Source of the DNA: SIG440 sp045631525
GTDB lineage: Bacteria; Bacillota; Clostridia; Monoglobales; Monoglobaceae
Reading direction: 5' to 3'
Assembly: GCA_045631525.1 (NCBI GenBank)
Contig: JAZQUY010000007.1
Coordinates: 1-64,000, forward strand
DNA: 64,000 bases
Below the pieces are notes generated by a model that was not told where the DNA came from, did not search any database, and worked only from the letters and a program-made list of their open reading frames with translations. The position numbers and the translations under genes were made by a program. Positions 49,507 through 57,917 of the stretch are shown piece by piece (the first letter of the stretch is position 1; each line of letters begins with the position of its first letter).

Positions 49507-50571
49507 TCAAAGTATGCTGTCAAGAACAGCAAGTGCCGCGCCGCATTCCACTACTACCGCTGCGCGCTGAACAATGCAGGGATCGTGACGACCTTTTATT
49601 TCTATGGTTGCATTTTCCATTTTTTCTGTGTCAACAGTGTTTTGCGTTTGCGCGATTGATGGGGTTGGCTTTATTGCCACCGAAAAGAGAATGGGCATCC
49701 CGTTTGATATTCCGCCGTTTATTCCGCCGTTGTTGTTTGTAGTGGTAAAAATCTTTTCGCCATCAGTCTGGAAAGGGTCGTTGGCAACACTGCCCTTGAG
49801 GTTTGCAAAGTCAAAGCCTTTTCCAAATTCAATCCCTTTGACTGCGGGGATTGAAAACATCATTGACGAAATAGTGCTTTCAAGTGATGCAAAAAACGGT
49901 GAGCCACATCCTGCAGCAAGACCAAGGACAGCACATTCGATTATTCCGCCAACGGAATCTTTTTCGCTTGCAGCACTCAGGATTGCCTGTTTCATTTTTT
50001 CACCTGTCTCGTCCGAGATAACGGGGAAATCTTTCAAAGAAAGTTCATTCAGCAACTCTTTTGAAAGAGGAGAGTCCATAAAAGATGTTTCTTTTATGTC
50101 ATAGATTTGTTTTATGTGAGAGCCAATGGAAATGCCTTTTTGCGACAAAAGCTGTTTGGCAATAGCTCCTGCAAAAACCAATGGCGCGGTAATTCTTCCC
50201 GAAAAGTGTCCGCCACCACGAAAATCGTGAGAGTTACCGTATTTCTGAAAACCGGTGAAGTCAGCGTGACCTGGGCGGAGAAGATTTTTGTTATAGTCCT
50301 TTGATTTTGTATTGGTATTTTTTATGATTCCGCAGATTGGTGTTCCTGTGGTGACAGAGTTCATAACACCAGAGAGGATTTCAACCTCATCAGCTTCTTT
50401 TCTTGGAGTTGAAAGGGCGTTTTGACCGGGAGCTCTTCGGAGCATTTCATGGCGAATAAAATCCATATCAAGAGAAAGTCCTGATGGAATTCCGTCAAGC
50501 ACAACGCCAATAGCAGCCCCATGGGATTCACCGAATATACTAATCTTTATTTTGTTGCCCCATGTATTCAT
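49507..50571 (-). CDS. aroC: Chorismate synthase
   Basis: Last shikimate step: elimination of phosphate from EPSP using reduced FMN. The 354-residue product begins NTWGNKIKISIFGESHGAAIGVVLDG (signature 1), has RGGGHFSGRITAPLVFAGAIAKQLL (signature 2) near residue 117, and ENATIEIKGRHDPCIVQRA near the C-terminus. It overlaps aroA by 4 bp, so translation is coupled. Confidence 0.97.
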   Translation of the reverse strand: MNTWGNKIKISIFGESHGAAIGVVLDGIPSGLSLDMDFIRHEMLRRAPGQNALSTPRKEADEVEILSGVMNSVTTGTPICGIIKNTNTKSKDYNKNLLRPGHADFTGFQKYGNSHDFRGGGHFSGRITAPLVFAGAIAKQLLSQKGISIGSHIKQIYDIKETSFMDSPLSKELLNELSLKDFPVISDETGEKMKQAILSAASEKDSVGGIIECAVLGLAAGCGSPFFASLESTISSMMFSIPAVKGIEFGKGFDFANLKGSVANDPFQTDGEKIFTTTNNNGGINGGISNGMPILFSVAIKPTPSIAQTQNTVDTEKMENATIEIKGRHDPCIVQRAAVVVECGAALAVLDSIL

Positions 50572-51842
50572 TTTATATTACCTCCAAGTCTTGCATAATC
50601 ATCAAAAAATGCGGGATATGATTTTGTTATTGCTTTTTTTGCACCTTTTATGAAAATGTCGCCTTCACTGCGGCAGGCGGCGATGGAAAGTGCCATTGCA
50701 ATGCGGTGGTCGTTCCATGAAGCAAGGTCACATCCCCGAAGAGTTTGTTTTCCTGATATTTCCAGAAAGTCATCACCCTCTGTTATATCAGCGTCCATTT
50801 TTGAAAGCTCTGATGCCATTGCAGCAAGACGGTCGCTTTCCTTGAGCCTGAGCCTTGCGGCATTTTCAATGCGGCTTTTTCCTTTGCAGAAAGAAAGCAG
50901 AACTGAAATGATTGGAACAAGGTCAGGAATTTCGTCTGCATCAACCGTGATGCCGTGCATAAGTGCAGATGAACTTGCTTTCAAAGTGTCATTATCAATC
51001 CAAGTGACTTTTGCACCTGTTTTTTCAAGAATTTCAGTTATTTTTTTGTCGCCCTGAAGACTATCTTTTTTTAGACCCTTACACGAAATATTACAGCCAA
51101 GAGCGCCGGCAACAAGGAAAAATGCCGCCTGTGAGAAATCGCCCTCCACAGTATAATTTGTGGCAATATATTTCTGGTTTCCCTTGATTGTAAAGGTTTT
51201 ATAGTCAAAGTTTTCAATTTCAATACCGAAAGATTTTAAAACGTCAAGTGTGATATCTATATAACCTTTTGAGGAGAGGTTTCCCTCTATTTTGATTACG
51301 CTGTCGCCGTCAAGAATGGGAAGAGCAAACAAAAGTCCGGTCAAAAATTGTGAACTGACACTGCCGTCCAAAGAGAACTCGCCGGAGGTGAGTTTTCCTG
51401 AAAGGGTCAGGACATTTTTAGTTTTATGATATTTGATGCCTTTTTTCTGAAAAATTTCAAAGTACGGTTCAAGAGGCCTTTCCATAAGCTTTCCATGACC
51501 TTTAAAACTTGCACTGTTTCCAAGAGCCAAAGCTATGGGAATAAAAAACCGCAAGGTAGAGCCGCTTTCTCCACAGTCAAGCACGGGAGGTTCAGCAGAA
51601 TGTGTATTATTTGTTCTTTTGAAGAAAACGGCTTGCTTTTTTTTGTCGTATTTTGCATTTCCACCCAAAGCTTTCACACAGGAAAGTGTGGCTTCGATGT
51701 CTTTCGAAAACGCTATGTTTGACACAGTGCAAGGTGAATTTGACAAAAAAGCCGAGATGATTGCTCTGTGAGCAAAGCTTTTCGAGGGTGGGATTTTCAC
51801 AGTGCCCAAGAGGGGCGAAGGGGTGATTGTTACCATATCCAT
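50568..51842 (-). CDS. aroA: 3-Phosphoshikimate 1-carboxyvinyltransferase (EPSP synthase)
   Basis: Sixth step: transfer of enolpyruvyl from PEP to shikimate 3-phosphate. The 424-residue product has IPPSKSFAHRAIISAFLS near residue 18 and LDCGESGSTLRFFIPIALALG near residue 88. ARLRLKESDRLAAMASELSKMDAD and NDHRIAMALSIAA complete the C-terminus. The LDCGESGSTLRF motif reads GES where plant and E. coli enzymes read GNAGT, which resembles class II-like variants. The ATG at 51842 is preceded by AAAGG; an ATG two codons later is also possible. It overlaps aroB by 13 bp. Confidence 0.96.
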   Translation of the reverse strand: MDMVTITPSPLLGTVKIPPSKSFAHRAIISAFLSNSPCTVSNIAFSKDIEATLSCVKALGGNAKYDKKKQAVFFKRTNNTHSAEPPVLDCGESGSTLRFFIPIALALGNSASFKGHGKLMERPLEPYFEIFQKKGIKYHKTKNVLTLSGKLTSGEFSLDGSVSSQFLTGLLFALPILDGDSVIKIEGNLSSKGYIDITLDVLKSFGIEIENFDYKTFTIKGNQKYIATNYTVEGDFSQAAFFLVAGALGCNISCKGLKKDSLQGDKKITEILEKTGAKVTWIDNDTLKASSSALMHGITVDADEIPDLVPIISVLLSFCKGKSRIENAARLRLKESDRLAAMASELSKMDADITEGDDFLEISGKQTLRGCDLASWNDHRIAMALSIAACRSEGDIFIKGAKKAITKSYPAFFDDYARLGGNIK

Positions 51843-52885
51843 ACCTTGCCTTTCTCGGTGGGCACCAAAGATACCTTGCCTATTTTTTCAGGGAGTATGA
51901 GGGATACAAGATTACCCTCACCTTTTTTATCTACTTTTATTGCATCAAGAAGTGATTTTTCGTCTATATCAATTTTGGTGGGAAGCCCAAAGGCTTCAAT
52001 CAATTTTTCTATACGCTCTGATGTCCCCAAGGGGGTAATTCCCGTCTTTTCGCCGTACTCTGCTGCCATGACCATGCCACACGCCACAGCTTGTCCGTGG
52101 GAATAATCCTTAAAATTATATTTTTTTTCGATAGCATGACCAAAGGTGTGTCCAAAATTTAAAATCATACGCTTTCCTGTATCGAGTTCGTCTTCTTCAA
52201 CAACCATTTTTTTAAGCTCACAGCAACGGGAAATCACATCTTCTATGATTTCTCCTATTTTGATACGGGATGGAGCTGTTTCAAATTTTTCAAAAAGCTG
52301 CTCATCAAGAATAACCCCATATTTTATTGCCTCAGCCATACCGTCTGAGAAGATTTCGTCAGACAGCGTATCAAGACAGAGGGGGTCAATAATAACGAGC
52401 TTTGGCTGATAAAAAGCGCCAACTAAATTTTTGCCTTGAGGGAGGTTTATTGCAACCTTTCCACCAACGCTGCTGTCAATTTGTGCAAGAAGAGTTGTGG
52501 GTATCTGAACAAAAGGAATTCCGCGAAGCAGTGTTGAGGCGCAAAAACCTGCAAGGTCACCCACGATTCCGCCGCCCAGGGCTATTATTAAATCGCGTCT
52601 TGTGATTCCAAACTCAAGCATTTTGTCATAAAGAACAGAAAGGGTTTCGGGGGATTTTGAGCCTTCGCCCGGGGCAACAGTAATAAGAGTAGTTGAAAAG
52701 CCGTTTTCTCTAAGCGAAGATATAAGGGTTTCGCTGTAAAGAGGAGCAACATTGCTGTCGGTGACTATTGCCGCTTTGCAGGGATTAATCAGTTCTTTGA
52801 TGAGCTTTCCGCTGTTTTTAAGTAGTCCTTTTTCAATTTTTATTTCATATTCCCGACCGGGAAGGTCTATACAAAGATTTTGCAT
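51830..52885 (-). CDS. aroB: 3-Dehydroquinate synthase
   Basis: Second shikimate step, an NAD-dependent cyclisation of DAHP. The 351-residue product shows ALGGGIVGDLAGFCASTLLRGIPFVQIPTTLLAQIDSSVGGK (about residues 94-135). FSDGMAEAIKYGVI and the zinc ligands ILNFGHTFGHAIE and YSHGQAVACGM follow. AGGAGGAT precedes the ATG at 52885. A 61-bp gap separates it from tyrA upstream. Confidence 0.97.
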   Translation of the reverse strand: MQNLCIDLPGREYEIKIEKGLLKNSGKLIKELINPCKAAIVTDSNVAPLYSETLISSLRENGFSTTLITVAPGEGSKSPETLSVLYDKMLEFGITRRDLIIALGGGIVGDLAGFCASTLLRGIPFVQIPTTLLAQIDSSVGGKVAINLPQGKNLVGAFYQPKLVIIDPLCLDTLSDEIFSDGMAEAIKYGVILDEQLFEKFETAPSRIKIGEIIEDVISRCCELKKMVVEEDELDTGKRMILNFGHTFGHAIEKKYNFKDYSHGQAVACGMVMAAEYGEKTGITPLGTSERIEKLIEAFGLPTKIDIDEKSLLDAIKVDKKGEGNLVSLILPEKIGKVSLVPTEKGKVWIW

Positions 52886-52946
52886 ATTTGTGAAAATCCT
52901 CCTGAATATACAATACATTTCATTTTAACACAACATTAAAAAAATT

Positions 52947-53816
52947 TCAATAATTTTCGGGCTCTTTGTTTTGCATTGTGAGTTTATTGTCTCTCACCGA
53001 AGAAAGAAGCTTGATAAGTTCTTCCTTGTCGTTATTTTCTATTGCAGCTTTGAATTTTTGCAGAGAACTCAAAAAGATAGAAAGTTCATCAAGCAAAAAG
53101 TCTTTGTTTTCAAGGAATAGCTGACTCCAGAGCATTGGGTTTATGTTGGCGATTCGGGTACAGTCACGAAAGGCTCCGGCTGTATACGCACGGTTCATTT
53201 TGGTGTTATAATCAAGACAAAGGGCGGAGGCGGATACGTGCATCAAATCGCTTGTATATGCGATTACACTGTCGTGTTCTTCGGGAGTGCTTTCGGTAAT
53301 CCTTGTTGCACCGATGTATTTTGCCATTTCCTTCACCAATTCTATTGAATGAATCGAGGATGAGGGGATGGGGGTCACAATAAATCCGCACATACCAAAA
53401 AGCTCAGGTGCGGCACTGTCAAAGCCGTCAGTTTCTTTTCCTGCCATAGGATGCCCACCTACATAATCACAGCCGTCGGGCAGGATTTTTGCGATTTCTT
53501 CGGCGAGCTTTGTTTTAACGCCGCAGACGTCGGTTATAACAGCACCTTTTTTAAAATGGACACGATTTTCTGCAATAATCTTTGTTATAAGCTCAGGATA
53601 CACACAAAGAATAACCAGGTCAGCATTTTCTATTGCAGGCGCAGGGGTTTCCCATACCTCGTCCACAGCATTTTTTGAAAGTGCTTTTCTTCGGGTTTCG
53701 GGATTTATGTCACATCCTGAAATTTTTGCACTTTTGAATCCGTGCAGGGCATAAGCCATAGAGCCGCCGATAATACCAAGCCCGATTATTGCGATTTTAA
53801 AGTGGTTTTCCTCCAT
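52947..53816 (-). CDS. tyrA: Prephenate dehydrogenase
   Basis: Oxidative decarboxylation of prephenate to 4-hydroxyphenylpyruvate, the Tyr branch. The 289-residue product has the NAD-binding IAIIGLGIIGGSMAYALH at the N-terminus, GGHPMAGKETDGFDSA with the catalytic His near residue 120, and EEHDSVIAYTSDLMHVSA. There is no C-terminal ACT domain, unlike many Firmicutes TyrA proteins, so Tyr control may rely on the operon leader. It lies 30 bp after aroF. Confidence 0.95.
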   Translation of the reverse strand: MEENHFKIAIIGLGIIGGSMAYALHGFKSAKISGCDINPETRRKALSKNAVDEVWETPAPAIENADLVILCVYPELITKIIAENRVHFKKGAVITDVCGVKTKLAEEIAKILPDGCDYVGGHPMAGKETDGFDSAAPELFGMCGFIVTPIPSSSIHSIELVKEMAKYIGATRITESTPEEHDSVIAYTSDLMHVSASALCLDYNTKMNRAYTAGAFRDCTRIANINPMLWSQLFLENKDFLLDELSIFLSSLQKFKAAIENNDKEELIKLLSSVRDNKLTMQNKEPENY

Positions 53817-53846
53817 AACAAGATACCTTTACCTTTCAAGTATAAA

Positions 53847-54866
53847 TTATTTTATTTCCTTCCCAAAGTGAACGCTCATAGCTCTGAGTTTAGTCATAAG
53901 ACTTTCGTACTGAGGAAGGTCGAGAGACTGGGCACCGTCACAAAGAGCATTTTTGGGGTCATTGTGAATCTCCACAATTATGCCGTCAGCACCTACCGCA
54001 AGGGCAGCAAGGGAGAGGGGTTCGACCATCCAGCTTATGCCCGCAGAGTGAGAGGGGTCCACCACAACAGGCAGGTGACTCATCTTTTTCACTGCAGGGA
54101 TGGCACTGAGGTCAAGGGTGTTTCTGGTATAGGTTTCGAAAGTCCTTATTCCACGCTCACAAAGAATAACGTTGTGATTTCCACCTGCCATAATGTATTC
54201 GGCTGACATCAGCCATTCTTCAATGGTTGCTGAAAGTCCGCGTTTCAAAAGGATGGGCTTTTGGATTTTGCCAAGCTCTTTGAGAAGGTCAAAGTTCTGC
54301 ATATTTCTTGCCCCAACCTGAATAATGTCAACATTTTCATTGAAGGTTTCAACCAGAGAGGGACACATTATTTCAGTTACAATAGGGAGATTTGTTTCGC
54401 GGCGTGCCTCCTTCAAAAGCTCAAGTCCCTCAAGCTCAAGGCCCTGGAAAGAATAAGGAGACGTGCGGGGTTTGTAGGCGCCACCGCGGAGAAAGGATGC
54501 CCCGCTTTCCTTTACGCCTTTTGCAACTGTGAGAATTTGTTCTTTTGATTCAACACTGCAGGGGCCTGCCATAACAACAAAGCTTTTGCCGTCACCGATT
54601 TTTGCATTGCCAACTTCTATTACTGTATTGTTGGGGTGAAATTTTCGGTTTGCTTTTTTGAATGGCTCCTGGACACGCATAATGCGTTCCACATCAGGGT
54701 CAAGAAGAAGACGGTCGGCATCCAGGGCGTGAGTGTCGCCCACAAGACCCATAACGATGCTGTCTTTTCCTCGGATAAGGTCGATGTCAAGACCTTTTGC
54801 CTTGAAATCCGCCATCATCATATTTAACTTTTCTTCTGCTATTGTTGTTTTTGTTACGATTACCAT
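53847..54866 (-). CDS. aroF: 3-Deoxy-7-phosphoheptulonate synthase, type I beta (DAHP synthase)
   Basis: First committed shikimate step: condensation of PEP and erythrose 4-phosphate. The 339-residue product has an N-terminal ferredoxin-like regulatory domain (residues 1-70, with DIDLIRGKDSIVMGLVGDT), as in the Thermotoga enzyme that is feedback inhibited by Tyr and Phe. The barrel follows, with VVMAGPCSVES, SFLRGGAYKPRTSPYSFQG, ILLKRGLSATIEEWLMSAEYI and VVDPSHSAG. The ATG at 54866 is used, with AAAGG upstream. It is the first enzyme gene of the operon, directly after the terminator of the Phe/Tyr leader. Confidence 0.96.
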   Translation of the reverse strand: MVIVTKTTIAEEKLNMMMADFKAKGLDIDLIRGKDSIVMGLVGDTHALDADRLLLDPDVERIMRVQEPFKKANRKFHPNNTVIEVGNAKIGDGKSFVVMAGPCSVESKEQILTVAKGVKESGASFLRGGAYKPRTSPYSFQGLELEGLELLKEARRETNLPIVTEIMCPSLVETFNENVDIIQVGARNMQNFDLLKELGKIQKPILLKRGLSATIEEWLMSAEYIMAGGNHNVILCERGIRTFETYTRNTLDLSAIPAVKKMSHLPVVVDPSHSAGISWMVEPLSLAALAVGADGIIVEIHNDPKNALCDGAQSLDLPQYESLMTKLRAMSVHFGKEIK

Positions 54867-54891
54867 AATTATCAAGACCTTTCTTAATGAT

Positions 54892-54928
54892 AAATAAAAA
54901 AGAGAGCCCGCTGTATAACGAGCTCTCT
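54892..54928 (-). terminator. Attenuator terminator of the aro operon
   Basis: On the minus strand AGAGAGCTCG pairs with CGGGCTCTCT (ten pairs, one U-G) around an 8-nt loop, followed by TTTTTTATTTA. It lies between the leader peptide and aroF, so it must be overcome for operon expression. Its 5' arm is also part of the competing antiterminator. Confidence 0.88.
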
Positions 54929-54981
54929 GATAAAGTTTAAAATTGTGCTAAATGGTGGCAGCACATATCAGCCCGTTATAC
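54913..54981 (-). promoter_or_regulatory. Antiterminator pairing in the aro leader
   Basis: On the minus strand GTATAACGGGCT (54981-54970) can pair over 12 positions with AGCTCGTTATAC (54924-54913), with one G-U. The second segment covers the 5' arm and loop of the terminator, so the two helices exclude each other. A third helix, TGTGCT (54965-54960) with AGCACA (54949-54944), spans the leader stop codon and may act as the intermediate element. Confidence 0.75.
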
Positions 54982-55088
54982 CGTAAATTTTTGGCAAAGT
55001 AAAAATAACCGTAGCTAAAATAAAAGCTAAGGCTGATAAAGTAAAAGAAATATTTAACTGCATGAAGAAGATTTTCTGCAAGTTTCAT
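54948..55088 (-). CDS. Phe/Tyr-rich attenuator leader peptide of the aro operon
   Basis: A 46-codon open frame. The peptide starts MKLAENLLHAVK, and residues 13-31 are YFFYFISLSFYFSYGYFYF: 7 Phe and 6 Tyr in 19 positions. One more Tyr is at residue 37, and TAG follows at 54950-54948. GAAAGGA lies 12 bases before the ATG and a promoter lies further upstream. Ribosome stalling at Phe or Tyr codons would leave 54981-54970 free to form the antiterminator and switch the operon on; this follows the logic of E. coli pheA/trp attenuation. A second overlapping ATG frame (MQLNISFTL...) ends earlier and lacks a good ribosome binding site. Confidence 0.85.
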   Translation of the reverse strand: MKLAENLLHAVKYFFYFISLSFYFSYGYFYFAKNLRYNGLICAATI

Positions 55089-55121
55089 ATTCTAAAAGTA
55101 TCCTTTCACCATTTTCTAAAA

Positions 55122-55150
55122 ATTTTAGCACAGTAAATCGATAAAGTCAA
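55122..55150 (-). promoter_or_regulatory. Promoter of the aro operon leader
   Basis: On the minus strand TTGACT (55150-55145), 17 bp, TAAAAT (55127-55122) with TGC directly before the -10. The predicted start near 55115 gives a leader RNA of about 220 nt to the terminator. Confidence 0.82.
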
Positions 55151-55166
55151 GACTTTTTTGAAATTT

Positions 55167-56012
55167 TTATAAACAAAATTTTTTTCGGTATTCGGTAGGA
55201 GAAAAACCGGTACTCTTTTTGAAAATACGGCTGAAATAAAGAGAATTTTCGTAACCAACTATGGAAGAAATTTCAGAAACATTATACTGAGTGTTTTCAA
55301 GAAGATATTTGGCATTTGTAATTCTCATGGATAGAATGTATTGCATAGGAGAAAGACCGGTATATTTTTTGAAGCTCCTGATGAACCAGCAAAGGCTTAT
55401 ATGCCGTGATGTGGCATATTGTTTAATATCTATGTCGTGAGAGTAATTCTCGCTGAAATACTGTATAGCAAGCTCGGTTTCTTTTTTTGTTGTGTTGGCT
55501 TTGGAAACAGAATTTAACGCATAACGCTCTATAAGACAAAGTACATTTTGCAAAATCAGTGGGGTGATTTTGCAAAAGTCAAATTCTGCGGCTTGTAACT
55601 CGCTTATTATTCGCTGAAACAGGAGATTGAAATCGGTTGAAATTCCGGTAAAAAAAATATTTGATTTGAGGTTAAGCGCGGCTAAAATATTTTCTGCGTC
55701 GAAACCTGTAAAGTGTACCCAGAAAACTTCGGGCTTGTCCTCGAGATAATATGTATAGTTTTGCTCCTCATCAGGACGATAAAGGACCATAGTTCCCGCA
55801 GGCAGAAGCTTTTCTTCACCATCGAAAAAGAAATGTGCCTTGCCTGAAGCAATATAAAGGAGCTGAAAGTCACGTCTTCCTGTGGGCCGACAGGTGATAA
55901 AGGATTTGCGGCTTAAGAGGCGGTAGTTTCCGCAGCTTTTCACCACAAGGGGCTGACTTAAATCGGCTGTATCATCAAGCGAGTTGTTGAGATATGCGGC
56001 TTTTGCGTACAA
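55167..56012 (-). CDS. AraC family transcriptional regulator
   Basis: A 281-residue regulator with an N-terminal AraC-type cupin ligand domain (RRDFQLLYIASGKAHFFFDGEEKLLPAGTMVLYRPDEEQNY). The C-terminal double HTH is DIDIKQYATSRHISLCWFIRSFKKYTGLSPMQYI...NVSEISSIVGYENSLYFSRIFKKSTGFSPTEYRK. The start is the TTG at 56012, correctly spaced from AAGGAGG; no ATG fits. It is divergent from the galactokinase gene, so regulation of that gene by a sugar ligand is likely. Its 3' end abuts the promoter of the aro operon. Confidence 0.92.
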   Translation of the reverse strand: MYAKAAYLNNSLDDTADLSQPLVVKSCGNYRLLSRKSFITCRPTGRRDFQLLYIASGKAHFFFDGEEKLLPAGTMVLYRPDEEQNYTYYLEDKPEVFWVHFTGFDAENILAALNLKSNIFFTGISTDFNLLFQRIISELQAAEFDFCKITPLILQNVLCLIERYALNSVSKANTTKKETELAIQYFSENYSHDIDIKQYATSRHISLCWFIRSFKKYTGLSPMQYILSMRITNAKYLLENTQYNVSEISSIVGYENSLYFSRIFKKSTGFSPTEYRKKFCL

Positions 56013-56200
56013 AATAAAACCTCCTTTATATAATAAAATGCATATATGCTTTCTTTAAAATACAGTATAATACAATATTTCGCATTATGCAATAGAAAAA
56101 AGTATAATTTTGTGCATATTTTGTATTATTATTTACATAGAAGAGGGCGGAGAGGTTTTGTATAATAGAAATATGAAACGATAAAGGAAAGTGATATATT

Positions 56201-57484
56201 ATGAAAATAAATGATTTTTTTGAAAAATTGAAAAGCGGAGGCTTTGATGAAAGGCTGAAAGCTGTTTACGGTAATGACGAACAAACTCTTGAGAGGCAAA
56301 AGAACAGATATAAAGAGGCTGTTTCCAAATTTTCTGCGACCTACTCAAAGCATACCGAGATAGAGATTTTTTCTGCCCCCGGCAGAACGGAAATAGGTGG
56401 CAACCACACAGACCATCAGCATGGATGTGTTCTGGCTGCAGCTGTTGATGTTGATATTATCGGTGTTGTTGCTTTTCATAATGATGGCGTTATGAGAATT
56501 TTATCCGAAGGCTATGACGAGATTTCCGTTAAGACTTCAGAAACCGGCATTTGCAAAGATGATGGCGGAAGCACCGCTATCGCCAGGGGTATTCTTTCAA
56601 AGTTCAAAGAAGCGGGTATAGAGGTCTCCGGCTTTGATATGTATGCGGTGTCGGATGTTTTGAGTGGAAGCGGAATCTCGTCTTCGGCTGCCTTTGAGGT
56701 GCTTTTGGGGACTGTTATTGATACGCATTACAATGGCGGGAAGTTGGGAGCTGTTGAAATTGCAAAAATTGGGCAGTTCGCTGAAAATGTGTATTTTGGC
56801 AAAAAAAGCGGTCTTATGGACCAAATGGTGTCATCGGTCGGGGGATTTGTCTTTATTGATTTTGAAAATCCCCAGAAGCCTGTGGTAAAAAGTTGTGAAT
56901 TTGATTTTGAAAAATCGGGGTATTGTCTTTTTATTACAGATACGAAGGGTAGTCATGCTGACCTTACGGATGATTATGTGGCAATAACAGAGGAAATGCG
57001 AGAGGTAGCAGCTTTCTTTGGCAAAGAGGTTATGAGACAGGTGGAGAGGTCGAAGTTTTTTGAAAAACTGGCAATTTTGAGAAAAAAATGTTCGGACCGG
57101 GCGATTTTGCGTGCGATTCATTTCCTTGACGATAACGAAAGAGCGTGGCTCGAGTTTTGTGCTTTGGTAAAAGGTGATGTGTCAAAGTTTTTGACGCTTG
57201 TGAATGAATCTGGGGAATCATCAAAAGGACTTTTGCAAAACTTGTACTCCTCAAAGAAACCAAAGAATCAGGAAATCCCCCTTGCACTTGAAATCAGTCG
57301 CAGACTTGTTGGAGAGAAGGGTGCTGTGAGGGTTCATGGTGGAGGATTTGCAGGAACAATTCAGGCGTTTGTACCGGTTGAACTTGCCGAAGACTATAAA
57401 AAACAGATGGATGATTTGTTTGGAGAAGGCAGCTCAAGACTTATGAAAATCAGACCATATGGTGGAATTGCTGTTATGAAATAG
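56201..57484 (+). CDS. galK: Galactokinase family protein (GHMP kinase)
   Basis: A 427-residue GHMP-superfamily sugar kinase. The galactokinase signature is IEIFSAPGRTEIGGNHTDHQHGCVLAAAVDVD near residue 55, with the sugar-binding GRxxxxGxHxDH pattern. The ATP-binding loop VLSGSGISSSAAFEVLLG is near residue 155, and the C-terminal motif RVHGGGFAGTIQAFVP near residue 380. It is longer than E. coli GalK (382 residues), with an extended N-terminus typical of this clostridial subgroup. No galT or galE is adjacent, so its in-pathway partners are elsewhere. RBS AAGGAAAGTG. Confidence 0.87.
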   Translation: MKINDFFEKLKSGGFDERLKAVYGNDEQTLERQKNRYKEAVSKFSATYSKHTEIEIFSAPGRTEIGGNHTDHQHGCVLAAAVDVDIIGVVAFHNDGVMRILSEGYDEISVKTSETGICKDDGGSTAIARGILSKFKEAGIEVSGFDMYAVSDVLSGSGISSSAAFEVLLGTVIDTHYNGGKLGAVEIAKIGQFAENVYFGKKSGLMDQMVSSVGGFVFIDFENPQKPVVKSCEFDFEKSGYCLFITDTKGSHADLTDDYVAITEEMREVAAFFGKEVMRQVERSKFFEKLAILRKKCSDRAILRAIHFLDDNERAWLEFCALVKGDVSKFLTLVNESGESSKGLLQNLYSSKKPKNQEIPLALEISRRLVGEKGAVRVHGGGFAGTIQAFVPVELAEDYKKQMDDLFGEGSSRLMKIRPYGGIAVMK

Positions 57485-57500
57485 GGTTTCTTAGCATAGA

Positions 57501-57534
57501 AAAGGCGGTTGTATACACAACCGCCTTTTTTCTT
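57501..57534. terminator. Bidirectional terminator between galK and DUF4363 gene
   Basis: AAAGGCGGTTGT and ACAACCGCCTTT form a 12-bp stem around ATAC, followed by T-rich sequence. Confidence 0.92.
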
Positions 57535-57536
57535 TT

Positions 57537-57917
57537 TTATAATATTTCTTCTATGCTGAAGCCTTCCTGATGAGGAATATGGTCAAGGAGCATAGAAAAC
57601 ATAATAAATTCGCCCATAAAATCTGATTTTTGATGGAGGACAGCAAAGGCTCTGCTCTGTTTTAGGGAGATTTCAATTTCTTCTATGTTTTTTGTGGATA
57701 TGGTAAGGGATGCCCAAAGTCGTTTTTTATCCCATCTGTTTTGTATCTGGTCTATATTTTCGATGACTTTATTCCATTGGTCAGCGCTTGCAAAGCTGAT
57801 AGTTTCCTGACAAAGTGGGCGGATGTTTTTGGTAAGATTCAGCATTATATATGAATGTATGCCTATAAATGTGCATATTACCAGGAAAATTGCGATTGCT
57901 ACAATCAAAGCTCTCAT
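57537..57917 (-). CDS. DUF4363 family protein
   Basis: A 126-residue protein with one N-terminal membrane segment (ALIVAIAIFLVICTFIGIHSYI) and a helical extracytoplasmic part including WDKKRLWASLTISTKNIEEIEISLKQ. This matches DUF4363, a clostridial family that typically follows a DUF421 gene, as here. Function is unknown. It overlaps the DUF421 gene by 4 bp and would share its sporulation-type promoter. Confidence 0.85.
   Translation of the reverse strand: MRALIVAIAIFLVICTFIGIHSYIMLNLTKNIRPLCQETISFASADQWNKVIENIDQIQNRWDKKRLWASLTISTKNIEEIEISLKQSRAFAVLHQKSDFMGEFIMFSMLLDHIPHQEGFSIEEIL

Noticed and set aside
49254..49742. Plus-strand open frames over the aro operon (for example 49254-49742, 49604-50104, 50650-51057)
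   Set aside because: They lie antisense to well-supported aro genes, have no ribosome binding sites and no recognisable domains.
54948..55040. Alternative leader peptide MQLNISFTLSALAFILATVIF in another frame of the aro leader
   Set aside because: It lacks a well-placed ribosome binding site and is far less rich in Phe/Tyr than the frame starting at 55088, which has GAAAGGA upstream.
54892..55120. T-box riboswitch before aroF
   Set aside because: The conserved AGGGTGGNACCGCG T-box sequence and specifier hairpin are not present on the transcribed strand; the leader peptide model explains the structure better.
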